This document shows, one piece after another, positions 1 through 8,871 of a stretch of DNA of 64,000 nucleotides. The translations under genes and the position numbers were made by a program. The DNA lies in contig NZ_JAKIRP010000001.1 in assembly GCF_021646545.1 (NCBI RefSeq), positions 1,054,001 to 1,118,000 on the forward strand, written 5' to 3'. The first letter of the stretch is position 1; each line of letters starts with the position of its first letter. The notes below the pieces were generated by a model, which saw only the letters and a list, made by a program, of their open reading frames with translations, was not told the DNA's origin and searched no databases. The stretch comes from Chitinophaga filiformis. GTDB lineage: Bacteria > Bacteroidota > Bacteroidia > Chitinophagales > Chitinophagaceae.

Positions 1-142
1 GTAATCTTATCAAGCTGCTGTGCGCAGGCACTGGGTCTGATGAGGATCCCGGTGTCGGGAATTGTTTGTTTGCGAATATTTTACGCCATTCATAAAGAAT
101 TTATTTATGTTATCATCACAATTATTATATTTTTGGAAGGTC

Positions 143-1597
143 ATGAAAATATCCAAAATCCCGGGATGTATCCTGGCACTGTGCATCTTGTTTGCTAACT
201 CTGCGACCTTAAAGGCGCAGGACACCTGGACACTCCAACGTTCTGTTGACTATGCGCTGGCAAACAACATATCGATCAAGCAACAAGACGTACAGAAGCG
301 TTTTGCGGCATTGACGTACCAGCAGAGCAAGTTGGCGCAGATCCCTACCCTCAGCACAGGCGTGCAGGCTACTTATGGTTCCGGCCGTAACATTGACCCG
401 TATACCAATACGATCATTACTCAATCTTACTTCAACGTTGGCGCGGGGGTGAGTGCCAGTGCTAATCTCTTTAGCTGGTTCTCCCGTCGTAACCTGATAG
501 CCTCCAATAAATATGAGGCGCAGGCGCAGGACCGTTTTCTGGAGAGGGCGAAAAATAATGTGGCGTTCAACATTGCTGCAGCTTTCTTACAGATCCTGGT
601 CAACATGGAGCAGGTACATATCAGTGAGCTGCAGGTTAAGCTGACCAGCTCCCAGCTGGAGAATACCAAAAAACTGGTGATTGCCGGCTCCAAACCGGAA
701 AGTGACCAGGCCGACCTGGAAACAAAACTGGCCAACGATAGTGTAAACCTGATCACGGCACAGAACAACGTGATCATGTCCACACTGGAAATGAAAGCGT
801 ATCTGAACCTGGGATTTGACGTGCCTTATGTACCGCAGGTGCCTGCAAATATTGCCGAAATACCTATTCCCCGCCTGGATGAAGTAGACCCGGAAATGGT
901 TTTCAGTGCAGCACAGAACAATAACCCTGGCATAAAAGGAGATCTGTTAAGAATAAAATCCCTGGAACGTACTTATGCTTCTCAGAAAGGGCTGTTATAT
1001 CCAAGTCTGTCGGCATCCGGTAACCTGAACACCAGTTATGCCAACAGTGCAAAAAATCAGGTCATTACAGGGTATACACCTTTTACACAGGATATCGGTG
1101 AGGTAGCAATAAATGGGAACACTTATACGGTAAAGGCCACCGGCCAGACGCCTAGTTATAAACTGGTCACCATTCCTTTCAGCGATCAGATCAACAACAA
1201 CTTCCGTCAGTCTGTAGGCGTTTCACTGAATATTCCTATCCTGAACGGATGGTCACAACGTACTGCTGTAAGACAGGCCAAACTGAATATTGAAACACAA
1301 AAGCTGACATTAGATCAGGACCTTCAGCAATTACGCAGGGATATTTATACGGCCCATGCTAATGCAATGGCCGCTATACAGAAGTTTTCCGCTTCATCCA
1401 AGGGTGTGGAGTCTTCCCAGCGTGCGTACGATTTTGCTACCAAGAGGTTCGATCTGGGTTTAATGAATACAATTGACTATATTACTACCCAAAACAACCT
1501 GTTCCGAGCGCAGATTGATAAGGTATCAGCCCAATACGAATATATATTTAGAATGAAACTACTGGAGTTTTACAGGGACCAGAAGGTCTCGTTGTAG
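143..1597 (+). CDS. TolC-family outer membrane efflux protein
   Basis: Outer-membrane channel component of a tripartite efflux or type I secretion system, expected to form a trimeric barrel with a periplasmic tunnel. The 484-residue product begins with a clear Sec signal peptide (MKISKIPGC, hydrophobic core, AxA-like site before QDTW). It shows the long heptad-rich helices and internal duplication of the family, such as the segments around QLENTKKLVIAG and RAYDFATKRFDLGLMNTIDY. The reading frame stays open upstream to 62, but the start at 143 is preferred because it gives a proper signal peptide and lies after a purine-rich GGAAGG stretch. The HlyD-type gene follows after 33 nt, so the two are probably cotranscribed. 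The partner transporter is not downstream and may lie left of the window. Family assignment is confident; substrate unknown. Confidence 0.93.
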   Translation: MKISKIPGCILALCILFANSATLKAQDTWTLQRSVDYALANNISIKQQDVQKRFAALTYQQSKLAQIPTLSTGVQATYGSGRNIDPYTNTIITQSYFNVGAGVSASANLFSWFSRRNLIASNKYEAQAQDRFLERAKNNVAFNIAAAFLQILVNMEQVHISELQVKLTSSQLENTKKLVIAGSKPESDQADLETKLANDSVNLITAQNNVIMSTLEMKAYLNLGFDVPYVPQVPANIAEIPIPRLDEVDPEMVFSAAQNNNPGIKGDLLRIKSLERTYASQKGLLYPSLSASGNLNTSYANSAKNQVITGYTPFTQDIGEVAINGNTYTVKATGQTPSYKLVTIPFSDQINNNFRQSVGVSLNIPILNGWSQRTAVRQAKLNIETQKLTLDQDLQQLRRDIYTAHANAMAAIQKFSASSKGVESSQRAYDFATKRFDLGLMNTIDYITTQNNLFRAQIDKVSAQYEYIFRMKLLEFYRDQKVSL

Positions 1598-1630
1598 CAG
1601 CTCCCTTCCTTTTGAAATACGCCGTTTTTT

Positions 1631-2989
1631 ATGAAGAGAAAGACACTTTTCTGGATCTTGGGGATCATTATTTTGCTGGTTGTCATTGTGGCCGTAAGCA
1701 GAGCTGGCAAGGACGACAGCATTAAAGTGGCAGTAGACAATGCCGCTGAAAAAACTATTATAGAGGTGGTTTCTGCCAGTGGTAAGATCTACCCTGAAAC
1801 AGAAGTAAAGGTCAGCTCTGACGTATCCGGCGAAATCGTAGATCTTCCTGTACTGGAAGGCGATTCCGTACAGAAAGGACAGGTGCTGGTACGCATCTAT
1901 GCCGATGTATACGGCTCCGTACGCGATAAGGCAACTGCTTCCCTCAGCCAGGCCCAGGCCCAGCTGGCCAATACCGCCGCTTCATTGAATGCATTCAAAG
2001 CTAAACTGGAACAGAGCAAAGCAGCTTACGACCGTAACAAGGAACTGCTGGCACAGAAAGTAGTGTCCCGCAGTGAATTTGAAACAGCAGAAGCTACTTA
2101 CCGTTCTGCGCTGGCAGACTATAACGCTGCCGCCGAGCAGGTGAACAGCAACCGTTATGCGGTGCAGAGTGCAAAAGCCGGACTAACGGAAGCCAACACC
2201 AATCTGAAACGTACTACAATCGTAGCGCCTATGAGTGGTGTGGTATCGCTGCTGCCAGTTAAAAAAGGGGAACGCGTAGTAGGTACCGGTCAGATGAGCG
2301 GTACAGAGATCATGCGTATCGCAGATCTGAATGTGATGGAAGTGCAGGTGGATGTAGGAGAAAATGATATTCCCCGTGTAAAATATAATGACACCGCCAT
2401 CGTAGAAGTGGACGCTTACAGCGATCGTAAATTCAAAGGGATTGTGACTCAGATCGCCAGTTCCAGCAAAGGGGCAGCTACGAGCAGCACTTCTGCTTCA
2501 ACTTCTTCTGCAGAACAGGTAACCAGCTATATCGTACATATCCGCATCCTGCCGGATAGTTATAAAGATCTGATCGATCCTGCACACCCGAAGAATTTCC
2601 CTTTCCGTCCAGGTATGAGCGCCAGCGTCGATATCCAGACCCGCAGGAAGAACAATGTCCTGGCAGTACCTATCAATGCAGTAACTACCCGCGACATTGT
2701 TGATAGTTCCAAAGCCGTAGGCGCTAAGAAAGAAGATCTGGCGGCTGCGAAGGAAAGCGGTAAAGATCTGAAAGAGGTGGTTTTTGTACTGCAGGCAGAT
2801 AAAACTGTGAAACTGGTAACGGTTACTACCGGTGTACAGGATGATGCCAATATCGAAGTGTTGTCAGGACTGAAACCGGGAGATCAGGTGATCAGCGCTC
2901 CTTATTCCGCCGTATCGAAAGATCTTGATCAGGGGAAAAAGGTAAGAGTGGTACCGAAGAAAGAGTTGTTCGAAAACAAAGGAAAATAA
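1631..2989 (+). CDS. HlyD/MacA-family periplasmic adaptor
   Basis: Membrane-fusion protein that would link an inner-membrane transporter to the TolC-like channel encoded just upstream. The 452-residue product has one N-terminal membrane anchor (residues 7-24), a lipoyl/barrel-sandwich half (about 58-95, SGEIVDLPVLEGDSVQKGQV), a long coiled-coil hairpin rich in Ala, Gln and Lys (about 97-190), the second lipoyl half (RTTIVAPMSGVVSLL), a beta-barrel domain and a C-terminal membrane-proximal domain. A Ser/Thr/Ala-rich linker lies near residues 278-297. MacA-type adaptors usually pair with a MacB-like ABC permease, but a strong terminator follows at 3010-3043, so the operon ends here with no ABC gene. 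Family confident; partner unknown. Confidence 0.93.
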   Translation: MKRKTLFWILGIIILLVVIVAVSRAGKDDSIKVAVDNAAEKTIIEVVSASGKIYPETEVKVSSDVSGEIVDLPVLEGDSVQKGQVLVRIYADVYGSVRDKATASLSQAQAQLANTAASLNAFKAKLEQSKAAYDRNKELLAQKVVSRSEFETAEATYRSALADYNAAAEQVNSNRYAVQSAKAGLTEANTNLKRTTIVAPMSGVVSLLPVKKGERVVGTGQMSGTEIMRIADLNVMEVQVDVGENDIPRVKYNDTAIVEVDAYSDRKFKGIVTQIASSSKGAATSSTSASTSSAEQVTSYIVHIRILPDSYKDLIDPAHPKNFPFRPGMSASVDIQTRRKNNVLAVPINAVTTRDIVDSSKAVGAKKEDLAAAKESGKDLKEVVFVLQADKTVKLVTVTTGVQDDANIEVLSGLKPGDQVISAPYSAVSKDLDQGKKVRVVPKKELFENKGK

Positions 2990-3009
2990 AGCTATTCCAT
3001 TATAAAGAG

Positions 3010-3043
3010 AAGAGCCTGTATCATGTACGATACAGGCTCTTTT
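3010..3043 (+). terminator. Intrinsic terminator after the TolC-HlyD operon
   Basis: A 13-bp perfect inverted repeat (AAGAGCCTGTATC with its complement) encloses a 6-nt loop and ends in a short T run. It lies about 20 nt after the HlyD stop codon. Confidence 0.8.
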
Positions 3044-3160
3044 GATTTACGTACATGACGAAGGCTGGTAGGCATGTAGAAGATGCCCGGAGATTTGTCT
3101 ATCTCTGATACACTTCTTTATTGTGTCTGTTATTTTAGCGGTTAAATGGTAATATGAAGG

Positions 3161-3712
3161 CTATAGCATGATAATCAGTTTATTCACTAACGTCCGCGCT
3201 TTCCGGTAAGCGCTGTTTAACTGATTCCGCACCGTTTGTTCCGCCGTTCCTGTTTTTGATGTTATCTCCCTGATGCTTAATTCATCAAAATGTGACCAGG
3301 TAAATATCTGGCGTTCCTTTTCTGGCAGCATCCGCAGGTCATCCTGCAACCGGGCAATGATGTCTTTGTGAATGATAGTGCTCATCGTAAGTTCTGAACC
3401 CTGTTCACCGTACTGCATAAGCTTTTCCAGATATCTCTCCTTTACCCCGTCGTCCCTGAACTTGCGGAGTATCATTTTCCTTGCAGCGCTAAACAGGTAG
3501 TAGCGGATGTGGGTGGTAATGTGCAAATGATGCCGTCGTTCCCAGAGATCAGTAAAGAGGTCCTGGATCAGGTCCTGGGCATCGGCCTCGCTGCACAATA
3601 CACGGGCTGTATACTGGTATAAGGATTCCCAGTAAGTGTTAAAGAGGATTTCAAAGGTGGGCGCATCTTCCGTAAGGAGGTCTGATGGGTTCTCAGGTTG
3701 ATCTGTTGTCAT
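3161..3712 (-). CDS. ECF-type RNA polymerase sigma factor
   Basis: Extracytoplasmic-function sigma factor of 183 residues, the usual size. Region 2 is visible as FNTYWESLYQYTARVL followed by AQDLIQDLFTDLW, the core-binding and -10 recognition helices. Region 4 is visible as RLQDDLRMLPEKERQIF followed by LSIREITSKTGTAEQTVRNQ, a helix-turn-helix for the -35 element. It resembles Bacteroidota FecI-like factors, but there is no FecR-type anti-sigma gene beside it: its neighbours are the HlyD gene and a lysine-rich protein gene. It may pair with a distant anti-sigma factor or act alone. Family confident; target promoters unknown. Confidence 0.92.
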   Translation of the reverse strand: MTTDQPENPSDLLTEDAPTFEILFNTYWESLYQYTARVLCSEADAQDLIQDLFTDLWERRHHLHITTHIRYYLFSAARKMILRKFRDDGVKERYLEKLMQYGEQGSELTMSTIIHKDIIARLQDDLRMLPEKERQIFTWSHFDELSIREITSKTGTAEQTVRNQLNSAYRKARTLVNKLIIML

Positions 3713-3925
3713 ATTTCCAGGCTGCTGCTAAAAATAGATGAAGCAGCGAGCTGAAGGAAGAGGTAAGCCAAATTATCATGAAGACTTAACATTGGAGGGC
3801 ATGTTAGTATTTTGTACAACCGGGAAATTGTGATCCGTTGCACTGGCCTGCAAAAACTTAACATTGGGCTGTGTTAATTTAACATTAAATTTATGTTATC
3901 ATATTTAACCAACGTTTCATAAGTT

Positions 3926-4210
3926 ATGTCAAGTACAGATACTGCGAAGACCGCTAAGCCGGCCAAGGCATCCCGTAAAGAAGCACGCACCACCATAGAA
4001 AAGAAATTAGACCTCTTATTAGTAGACCTGAAAAAAGAACTGGGGGATACCAAGTTCAAAAACAGGATCAAAAAAGCTGCGAAACTATTGAGTAAAGGCC
4101 TGGATAAACCTAAAAAGAAAGCACTTGCCAAGAAAAAGGTAGCTAAGAAAGCCGCTAAACTGGCGAAACCAGTTAAAGCGGAATCCGCAACAGCAAAAGC
4201 TGCGGAATAA
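3926..4210 (+). CDS. Lysine/alanine-rich histone H1-like protein
   Basis: Small, strongly basic protein of 94 residues. The N-terminal 20 residues are a TAKPAK-type tail. Residues 21-58 could form one amphipathic helix (TTIEKKLDLLLVDLKKELG). The C-terminal 40 residues are KKAxAKKK repeats with an Ala-rich end. This composition is typical of bacterial histone H1/Hc1-like nucleoid proteins that bind DNA non-specifically through the tail. A ribosome-associated or other basic protein cannot be excluded, because low-complexity Lys/Ala tails are not diagnostic. It stands alone on the + strand and is followed by a hairpin terminator at 4247-4286. Confidence 0.75.
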   Translation: MSSTDTAKTAKPAKASRKEARTTIEKKLDLLLVDLKKELGDTKFKNRIKKAAKLLSKGLDKPKKKALAKKKVAKKAAKLAKPVKAESATAKAAE

Positions 4211-4246
4211 CCGCCCTCAGGAGCAAGTTCTGATAATATATATTTA

Positions 4247-4286
4247 ACAGCCCGCCTGTAACAGTTCACTGTTATATGCGGGCTGT
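4247..4286 (+). terminator. Hairpin terminator after the H1-like gene
   Basis: The arms ACAGCCCGC (4247-4255) and GCGGGCTGT (4278-4286) are perfectly complementary. The loop contains a smaller AACAGT/ACTGTT stem. The T run is weak, so termination efficiency is uncertain. Confidence 0.6.
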
Positions 4287-4310
4287 GTGCTATATATTTA
4301 GGGCTTTTGT

Positions 4311-6356
4311 ATGAAAAAGAGTCTTATATACTTACTGAGCCTGTTCTCTCTTTCGGCAGCTGCTCAGCAAACAAGTCAGGTGAATGTGTTCCTCGGTTCT
4401 TCCGGCGATCATGGACAAATGTCTCCCTCCGCTTCTTATCCTTTCAGCATGTTAAGCATTGGTCCGGAAACCTATCCCGATACACATACGGGGTATGAAT
4501 ACCTGGCCAAAGAGTTTCTCGGATTTACCCACAACCGTATGGAAGGTGTGGGCTGCCAGGGATGTGGTGGTAACCTGTTGGTGCGTCCTTTTCTCGGTGA
4601 TGGTCCTGTAAAGGCAGACCTGATCAAGTATGAGGAACAGGCCTCTCCCGGTTATTATCACGTAGGATTTACAAATGGCATTAAAGCTTCCTTCACAGTA
4701 TATAAAAATGCCGGCCAGCACCAGTACCATTTTCCCACAGGCAAAAAAGGGCTGCTCGTTGACCTTGCACATGCTCATGTAGGCCGTTTTGTGGCAGAGG
4801 AACATACTATCGACGGGAGTGCAGTAAGCGGCTGGATTGAGTCAAAAACCACCTGCAGCGCTGGTGTTTACAGGATCTACTATTACCTGGAAACAGACCA
4901 TCCCGTGAAATGGACGGCCACCAAAGCCCATGAACTGGTGGCGGCTACCACAGACAATGACCTGGGTGTACGCGTTGGATTATCTTCCGTAGGCACCTCC
5001 TATGCAAAAGCAGCTATCACGCGAGATGCTTTTGATGTCGTAAAACGCAACAGTGAGCAGGACTGGAACAGGGCCTTGGGGCATATCAAAGTAAACGGTG
5101 ACCCTGCAAGGGAAAAGTTGTTCTATTCGCTGTTTTACAGGTCCATGCAGTCTCCCTATGTAGTATCAGAACCTGATGGTGCTTATGCAGCCACCGATGG
5201 CAGTCTGCAGCATACCAGTAGTAAGATCTACAATGGCTGGGCCATCTGGGACAACTATCGCGCGCAGCTGCCTTTATTGTCCATCGCCTTCCCGCAGGAG
5301 TACCAGGATATGACCACCTCTATCGCCGGATTATATAAGCATGGCAAAAAGGATTACGCTACCCTGCACGAGCCTTCTATTACTGTAAGAACAGAACATG
5401 CTATCGTAGTACTCCTGGACGCTATGAAAAAAGGCTACAAACTGGATTTCAAAGCGATTGCTGATTCAGTGGAGAAGGAGATAATGAATCTGGATTATGC
5501 ACATCCTGACAAGGCGTTGGAGTCTTCTTACGATGCCTGGGCACTGTCAGAGATTTATTACGCATTAAAAGACAAGGCCCGCGGTGACCAGTACAGGCAA
5601 CAGGCGGCTGAGTATAAAAAGTACTGGCAGAAAGATTTCCAGGACCTCAGCCGCAGGGATGTAGACCGTATGCAGGCCCGGGGATTGTACCAGGGCACCA
5701 TCTGGCAATATCGCTGGTTCGTACCGTTTGACCTGAAAGGGCTGATGGAGTTGTGTGGTGGCGAGCAGGCATATATCTCCCAACTGGATGAATTTTTCGG
5801 GAATGACTATTACTGTCATGCCAACCAGCCCGACCTGCAGGTGCCGTTCATGTATAACGTGACCAACCAGCCATGGAAGTCGCAGGCATTGATACACAAG
5901 ATAGCCGTGGATACCATGGTACAGCATTATTTCAACGACAACAGCCGTGGTATCGGCTCTGAGATAGATCTTATTTACAAGAACCAGCCTGCAGCTTATG
6001 TCAGAACAATGGACGATGATGCAGGTACGATGTCTTCCTGGTTCGTACTGGTCTCTACCGGCATTTTCCCTGCGTGTATAGGATCGCCGGTATACTATCT
6101 GAATGTTCCCCTATTTGAGTCAGTAGAATGGCAATGGCCGGGTGGGAAGCCCTTCTCTGTTCATGTGAAAAACTTCGGCGATCGGAACGTCTACATTCAC
6201 GAGGTATGGCTGAACGGGAAGAAACTGGACCGCAACTGGATTACTCATTCGGAGATCACCAATGGAGGAAAACTGGAGATTGTGGCAGGCGACAAGCCGG
6301 ATGAGAAACAGGGGCTGGGTAACAAATGGATAGCAGAAATAGGGCGCCAACAATAG
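4311..6356 (+). CDS. GH92-family glycosidase (alpha-mannosidase-like), secreted
   Basis: Glycoside hydrolase family 92 enzyme; characterised members are calcium-dependent exo-alpha-mannosidases acting on N-glycans and mannans. The 681-residue product starts with a Sec signal peptide (MKKSLIYLLSLFSLSAAAQ). The N-terminal beta-sandwich carries the substrate-loop signature HTGYEYLAKEFLGFTHNRMEG. The catalytic (alpha/alpha)6 barrel shows EQDWNRALGHIKV, FYSLFYRSMQSPYVVSE, WAIWDNYRAQLPLLS, and near the C-terminus DDDAGTMSSWFVLVSTGIFP, the family's acidic catalytic-region motif. It is slightly shorter than many GH92 enzymes. No SusC/SusD genes are directly beside it, so it is not part of a compact polysaccharide-utilisation locus here. 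Family confident; linkage specificity not determined. Confidence 0.92.
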   Translation: MKKSLIYLLSLFSLSAAAQQTSQVNVFLGSSGDHGQMSPSASYPFSMLSIGPETYPDTHTGYEYLAKEFLGFTHNRMEGVGCQGCGGNLLVRPFLGDGPVKADLIKYEEQASPGYYHVGFTNGIKASFTVYKNAGQHQYHFPTGKKGLLVDLAHAHVGRFVAEEHTIDGSAVSGWIESKTTCSAGVYRIYYYLETDHPVKWTATKAHELVAATTDNDLGVRVGLSSVGTSYAKAAITRDAFDVVKRNSEQDWNRALGHIKVNGDPAREKLFYSLFYRSMQSPYVVSEPDGAYAATDGSLQHTSSKIYNGWAIWDNYRAQLPLLSIAFPQEYQDMTTSIAGLYKHGKKDYATLHEPSITVRTEHAIVVLLDAMKKGYKLDFKAIADSVEKEIMNLDYAHPDKALESSYDAWALSEIYYALKDKARGDQYRQQAAEYKKYWQKDFQDLSRRDVDRMQARGLYQGTIWQYRWFVPFDLKGLMELCGGEQAYISQLDEFFGNDYYCHANQPDLQVPFMYNVTNQPWKSQALIHKIAVDTMVQHYFNDNSRGIGSEIDLIYKNQPAAYVRTMDDDAGTMSSWFVLVSTGIFPACIGSPVYYLNVPLFESVEWQWPGGKPFSVHVKNFGDRNVYIHEVWLNGKKLDRNWITHSEITNGGKLEIVAGDKPDEKQGLGNKWIAEIGRQQ

Positions 6357-6420
6357 ATATAGTATATTCCGTATTTATAAAACTGTCTGATAACAAGGAG
6401 GGTACATCTGCAGCTTTTCA

Positions 6421-6581
6421 AACAATCCTTGTAAGGCTGCTACCATAGCTTGTTTCCGGATATAACCCATATATAACCCATATACAAGCCATATATGACC
6501 CATATATAATCCATCTCTAAAAGGTATGGGTTATATATGGGTTATATATGGCTTGACTACATTTTATATATGAGTAGTCCT
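6421..6581. repeat. Dispersed ATATATGGGTT hairpin repeat, copy 1
   Basis: This intergenic element lies between two convergent genes. Its core is a 30-bp stem (6485-6514 with 6526-6555) around an 11-nt loop. The arms are built from tandem CCATATATAACC-like units. The only two imperfections are G-U pairs when read as + strand RNA. The flanking segment at 6421-6465 (AACAATCCTTGTAAGG onwards) also matches the second copy at 63365-63535 in inverted orientation. No ORF is present. It could be a REP/MITE-like element or a bidirectional terminator. Confidence 0.8.
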
Positions 6582-6603
6582 AAGTACCCGGCCGTTATTA
6601 GAA

Positions 6604-7617
6604 TTAGTTCAGTCCCTTGTATTGGTTACGGATATAGTTCAGATCGAACGTACCCAGGTTTTTGTAGTAGATGTTGAACATCTTGGCAGGATCGGTTGCG
6701 ATCTCACCGCTCTGAACATCGCCATCATCACCGTCGTTCCATGCCCATGGAGCATTGGCCCCGCCGTCACCGTAGCTGCTAACCAGACCGCCTGAAGGGC
6801 TGTTAAACAACTGGGTGTTGTTACGCTGTTCCCATAAGCCACCGGCAGCAAATACGTCTACCAGTTTGTAGGAAACATTACGGTCATCCGCGTTGGTCGG
6901 AACACCGGCTGTGCGGCCTGGTACATAGCGGACACCATCGCCTACTATGTTTACGTAAGGGTAAGCCTTCAGACCATGGCCTTTGGCTTCATGACCGGTA
7001 GTAGGGTGAGATTCGTTGTTGTAAGTTTCCATAGTAATGGTACCGTCGTTGTTCTCGTGGTTGTTCTGCCATGAGCTGCCGGAAACGGTATAGCTATAGA
7101 AATCTTTGTGGAAGGTGGTTACCATTGCCTGCAGGGCGCCATAGGTAGAACCGTCTTTTCTTACTACCACTTCAATACCTTCGAAGTCGTTCTCATGCTG
7201 GTCGAGGTAGTAACCGAAAGGGTTATCTGTCCAGTCGCGCGGATGGAAGAAGGCGTAGTTGATAAACCAGTGAGTGCTGGTTTCCGCTACTGAATAATAC
7301 ACATGTGCGGCAGCGGCATAGTTACCTGCAATGTTGTTCCAGTTGTTGGTACCAACCCAGTCACCATCGAAATTGATAGCGGTGATGTAGTCAGATTTAC
7401 CACCCACAGCATAATCGCCGGTCTGGTCAACATCCTGGTAATGTACAGGCGCCCAGCGGTAAGCCAGTTCCTCATTAAAGTTCACATCGGCCTGTGTAGC
7501 GCCGAGTGTTTCTGGTTTCAGTTTCTGTACATCATCTTTGCTACAGGAAACGAGGATCATGGATGCCAGCACGAACATAAGAGCTGGCAGGCTCAGTTTG
7601 TGGAGGAGAGTCTTCAT
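6604..7617 (-). CDS. Lipoprotein, possible Vps62/NPP1-like fold
   Basis: Predicted surface or periplasmic lipoprotein of 337 residues. The signal peptide ends in a lipobox, LVSC, with the lipidated Cys at residue 25, followed by SKDD. The mature part is rich in Trp, Tyr and Asn. It shows YRWAPVHYQDVD near residue 53, INYAFFHPRDWTD near 119, and HENDFEGIEVVV near 141. The order 'APVxY ... WxxYxFFxPxxW ... HExDxEG' resembles the Vps62/NPP1-like beta-sandwich families, in which the HExDWE stretch sits in a metal-binding cleft. That resemblance is my own reading and is weak. The gene is monocistronic and faces the GH92 gene across the hairpin repeat. Substrate and role are unknown. Confidence 0.7.
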   Translation of the reverse strand: MKTLLHKLSLPALMFVLASMILVSCSKDDVQKLKPETLGATQADVNFNEELAYRWAPVHYQDVDQTGDYAVGGKSDYITAINFDGDWVGTNNWNNIAGNYAAAAHVYYSVAETSTHWFINYAFFHPRDWTDNPFGYYLDQHENDFEGIEVVVRKDGSTYGALQAMVTTFHKDFYSYTVSGSSWQNNHENNDGTITMETYNNESHPTTGHEAKGHGLKAYPYVNIVGDGVRYVPGRTAGVPTNADDRNVSYKLVDVFAAGGLWEQRNNTQLFNSPSGGLVSSYGDGGANAPWAWNDGDDGDVQSGEIATDPAKMFNIYYKNLGTFDLNYIRNQYKGLN

Positions 7618-7761
7618 AGGTTCGTAATAGTTGTCTTTTAATGAATAGTGCCGGGATAATGAGGTACTACGAGAATAAGTTTCACAAGGGAGGCATTTTA
7701 ACCATCGGCGGTGCGGGCTTAACGATATGGTAATATTAGCCCGTAAATTCCTTACTTTGCG

Positions 7762-8781
7762 GTGAAAAAAGACAGATACGTGAAAGCAGGTATTATCGGT
7801 AGCGGCAGTTGGGCAACAGCGTTAGCCAAGATTTTGACAGATAATGGGAACAAGATCTCCTGGTGGATCAGGAATGAAGACACGATCCGTTATATGCAGC
7901 TGCGCCATCATAACAGGCATTATCTCACTTCAGTATATTTCGATACCACTTTGGTAGACCTGAGCAGCAACCTGGAAGAGGTGGTTGCCGCCAGTGATGT
8001 GCTGGTACTTGCGGTGCCTTCCGCTTTCCTGGAAGAAGTAATGCTGCAGCTATCGCCGGAGGCCCTGAAAGGTAAAAAGATCGTCTCTGCGGTGAAAGGA
8101 CTGGTGCCGGGCAGCAACCTGCTGATCAATGATTACCTGTCTGAAATGTTCGATCTTCCCCTGGATCAGTATTTTGCCATTACTGGCCCTTGTCATGCGG
8201 AAGAGGTGGCAAATGAAAAGCTGTCTTACCTTACATTTTCCGGCTTGCAGGAGAAATCAGCGCAGGCCATAGCGGATATGTTCACCAACAGTTACCTGCA
8301 AACGATCGTGAACCGCGACGTGATCGGTGTACAGCTGGCAGCGGTGCTGAAGAACATCTATGCGATGGGGGCGGGTATTGCCCATGGCCTGGAATATGGC
8401 GATAACTTCCTCAGTGTATATATTACCAACTGCTTCCGGGAAATGCAACAGTTCCTGGACACGTATGGAAAAGACCATGCAGAAGCTGGCTCACACAATT
8501 ACAACGCCAGCGCCTATCTGGGCGATCTGCTGGTAACCTGTTATTCCCTCCACAGCCGTAACCGTACTTTTGGCAATATGATCGGTAAGGGGTACTCTGT
8601 AAAAGCCGCCCAACTGGAACTGAACATGGTGGCTGAGGGGTATTATGCCAGCAAGTGCCTGTTTGAAATGAATATGGAGGTAGGCGCCTATATGCCTGTA
8701 GCTCAGGCGGTTTACACCATGTTATGGCAGCATTTGAATCCCCGGGAAGTCTTCCTTTCCCTGGAGAAAGGATTTATTTAA
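7762..8781 (+). CDS. gpsA: Glycerol-3-phosphate dehydrogenase [NAD(P)+]
   Basis: Reduces dihydroxyacetone phosphate to sn-glycerol 3-phosphate with NAD(P)H in the cytoplasm, supplying the backbone for phospholipids. The 339-residue product has the N-terminal dinucleotide-binding motif GSGSWATALAKIL (residues 13-25), the VSAVKGLVPGS segment around 110-120, the TGPCHAEEV segment, and the C-terminal catalytic region LKNIYAMGAGIAHGLEYGDN holding the conserved Lys. No ATG is available near the start. The frame opens with GTG at 7762, with a second in-frame GTG at 7780 just before KAGIIGSG; either could be used. It stands alone, upstream of SusC/SusD pair 1. Confidence 0.95.
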   Translation: MKKDRYVKAGIIGSGSWATALAKILTDNGNKISWWIRNEDTIRYMQLRHHNRHYLTSVYFDTTLVDLSSNLEEVVAASDVLVLAVPSAFLEEVMLQLSPEALKGKKIVSAVKGLVPGSNLLINDYLSEMFDLPLDQYFAITGPCHAEEVANEKLSYLTFSGLQEKSAQAIADMFTNSYLQTIVNRDVIGVQLAAVLKNIYAMGAGIAHGLEYGDNFLSVYITNCFREMQQFLDTYGKDHAEAGSHNYNASAYLGDLLVTCYSLHSRNRTFGNMIGKGYSVKAAQLELNMVAEGYYASKCLFEMNMEVGAYMPVAQAVYTMLWQHLNPREVFLSLEKGFI

Positions 8782-8871
8782 CTGATTGTTAATACTTTGT
8801 TAAAGCCAAGGTAAGATTGGTTTGCAACCTTCGCAGCAGATTCATCAAATTATTAAAACCGATATTCTGCT

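Noticed and set aside
8796..8824. TTTG and TTGGTTTG upstream of SusC pair 1 as a -33/-7 promoter.
   Set aside because: The spacing is 17 nt (19-21 expected) and the -7 box has a mismatch in a key position.
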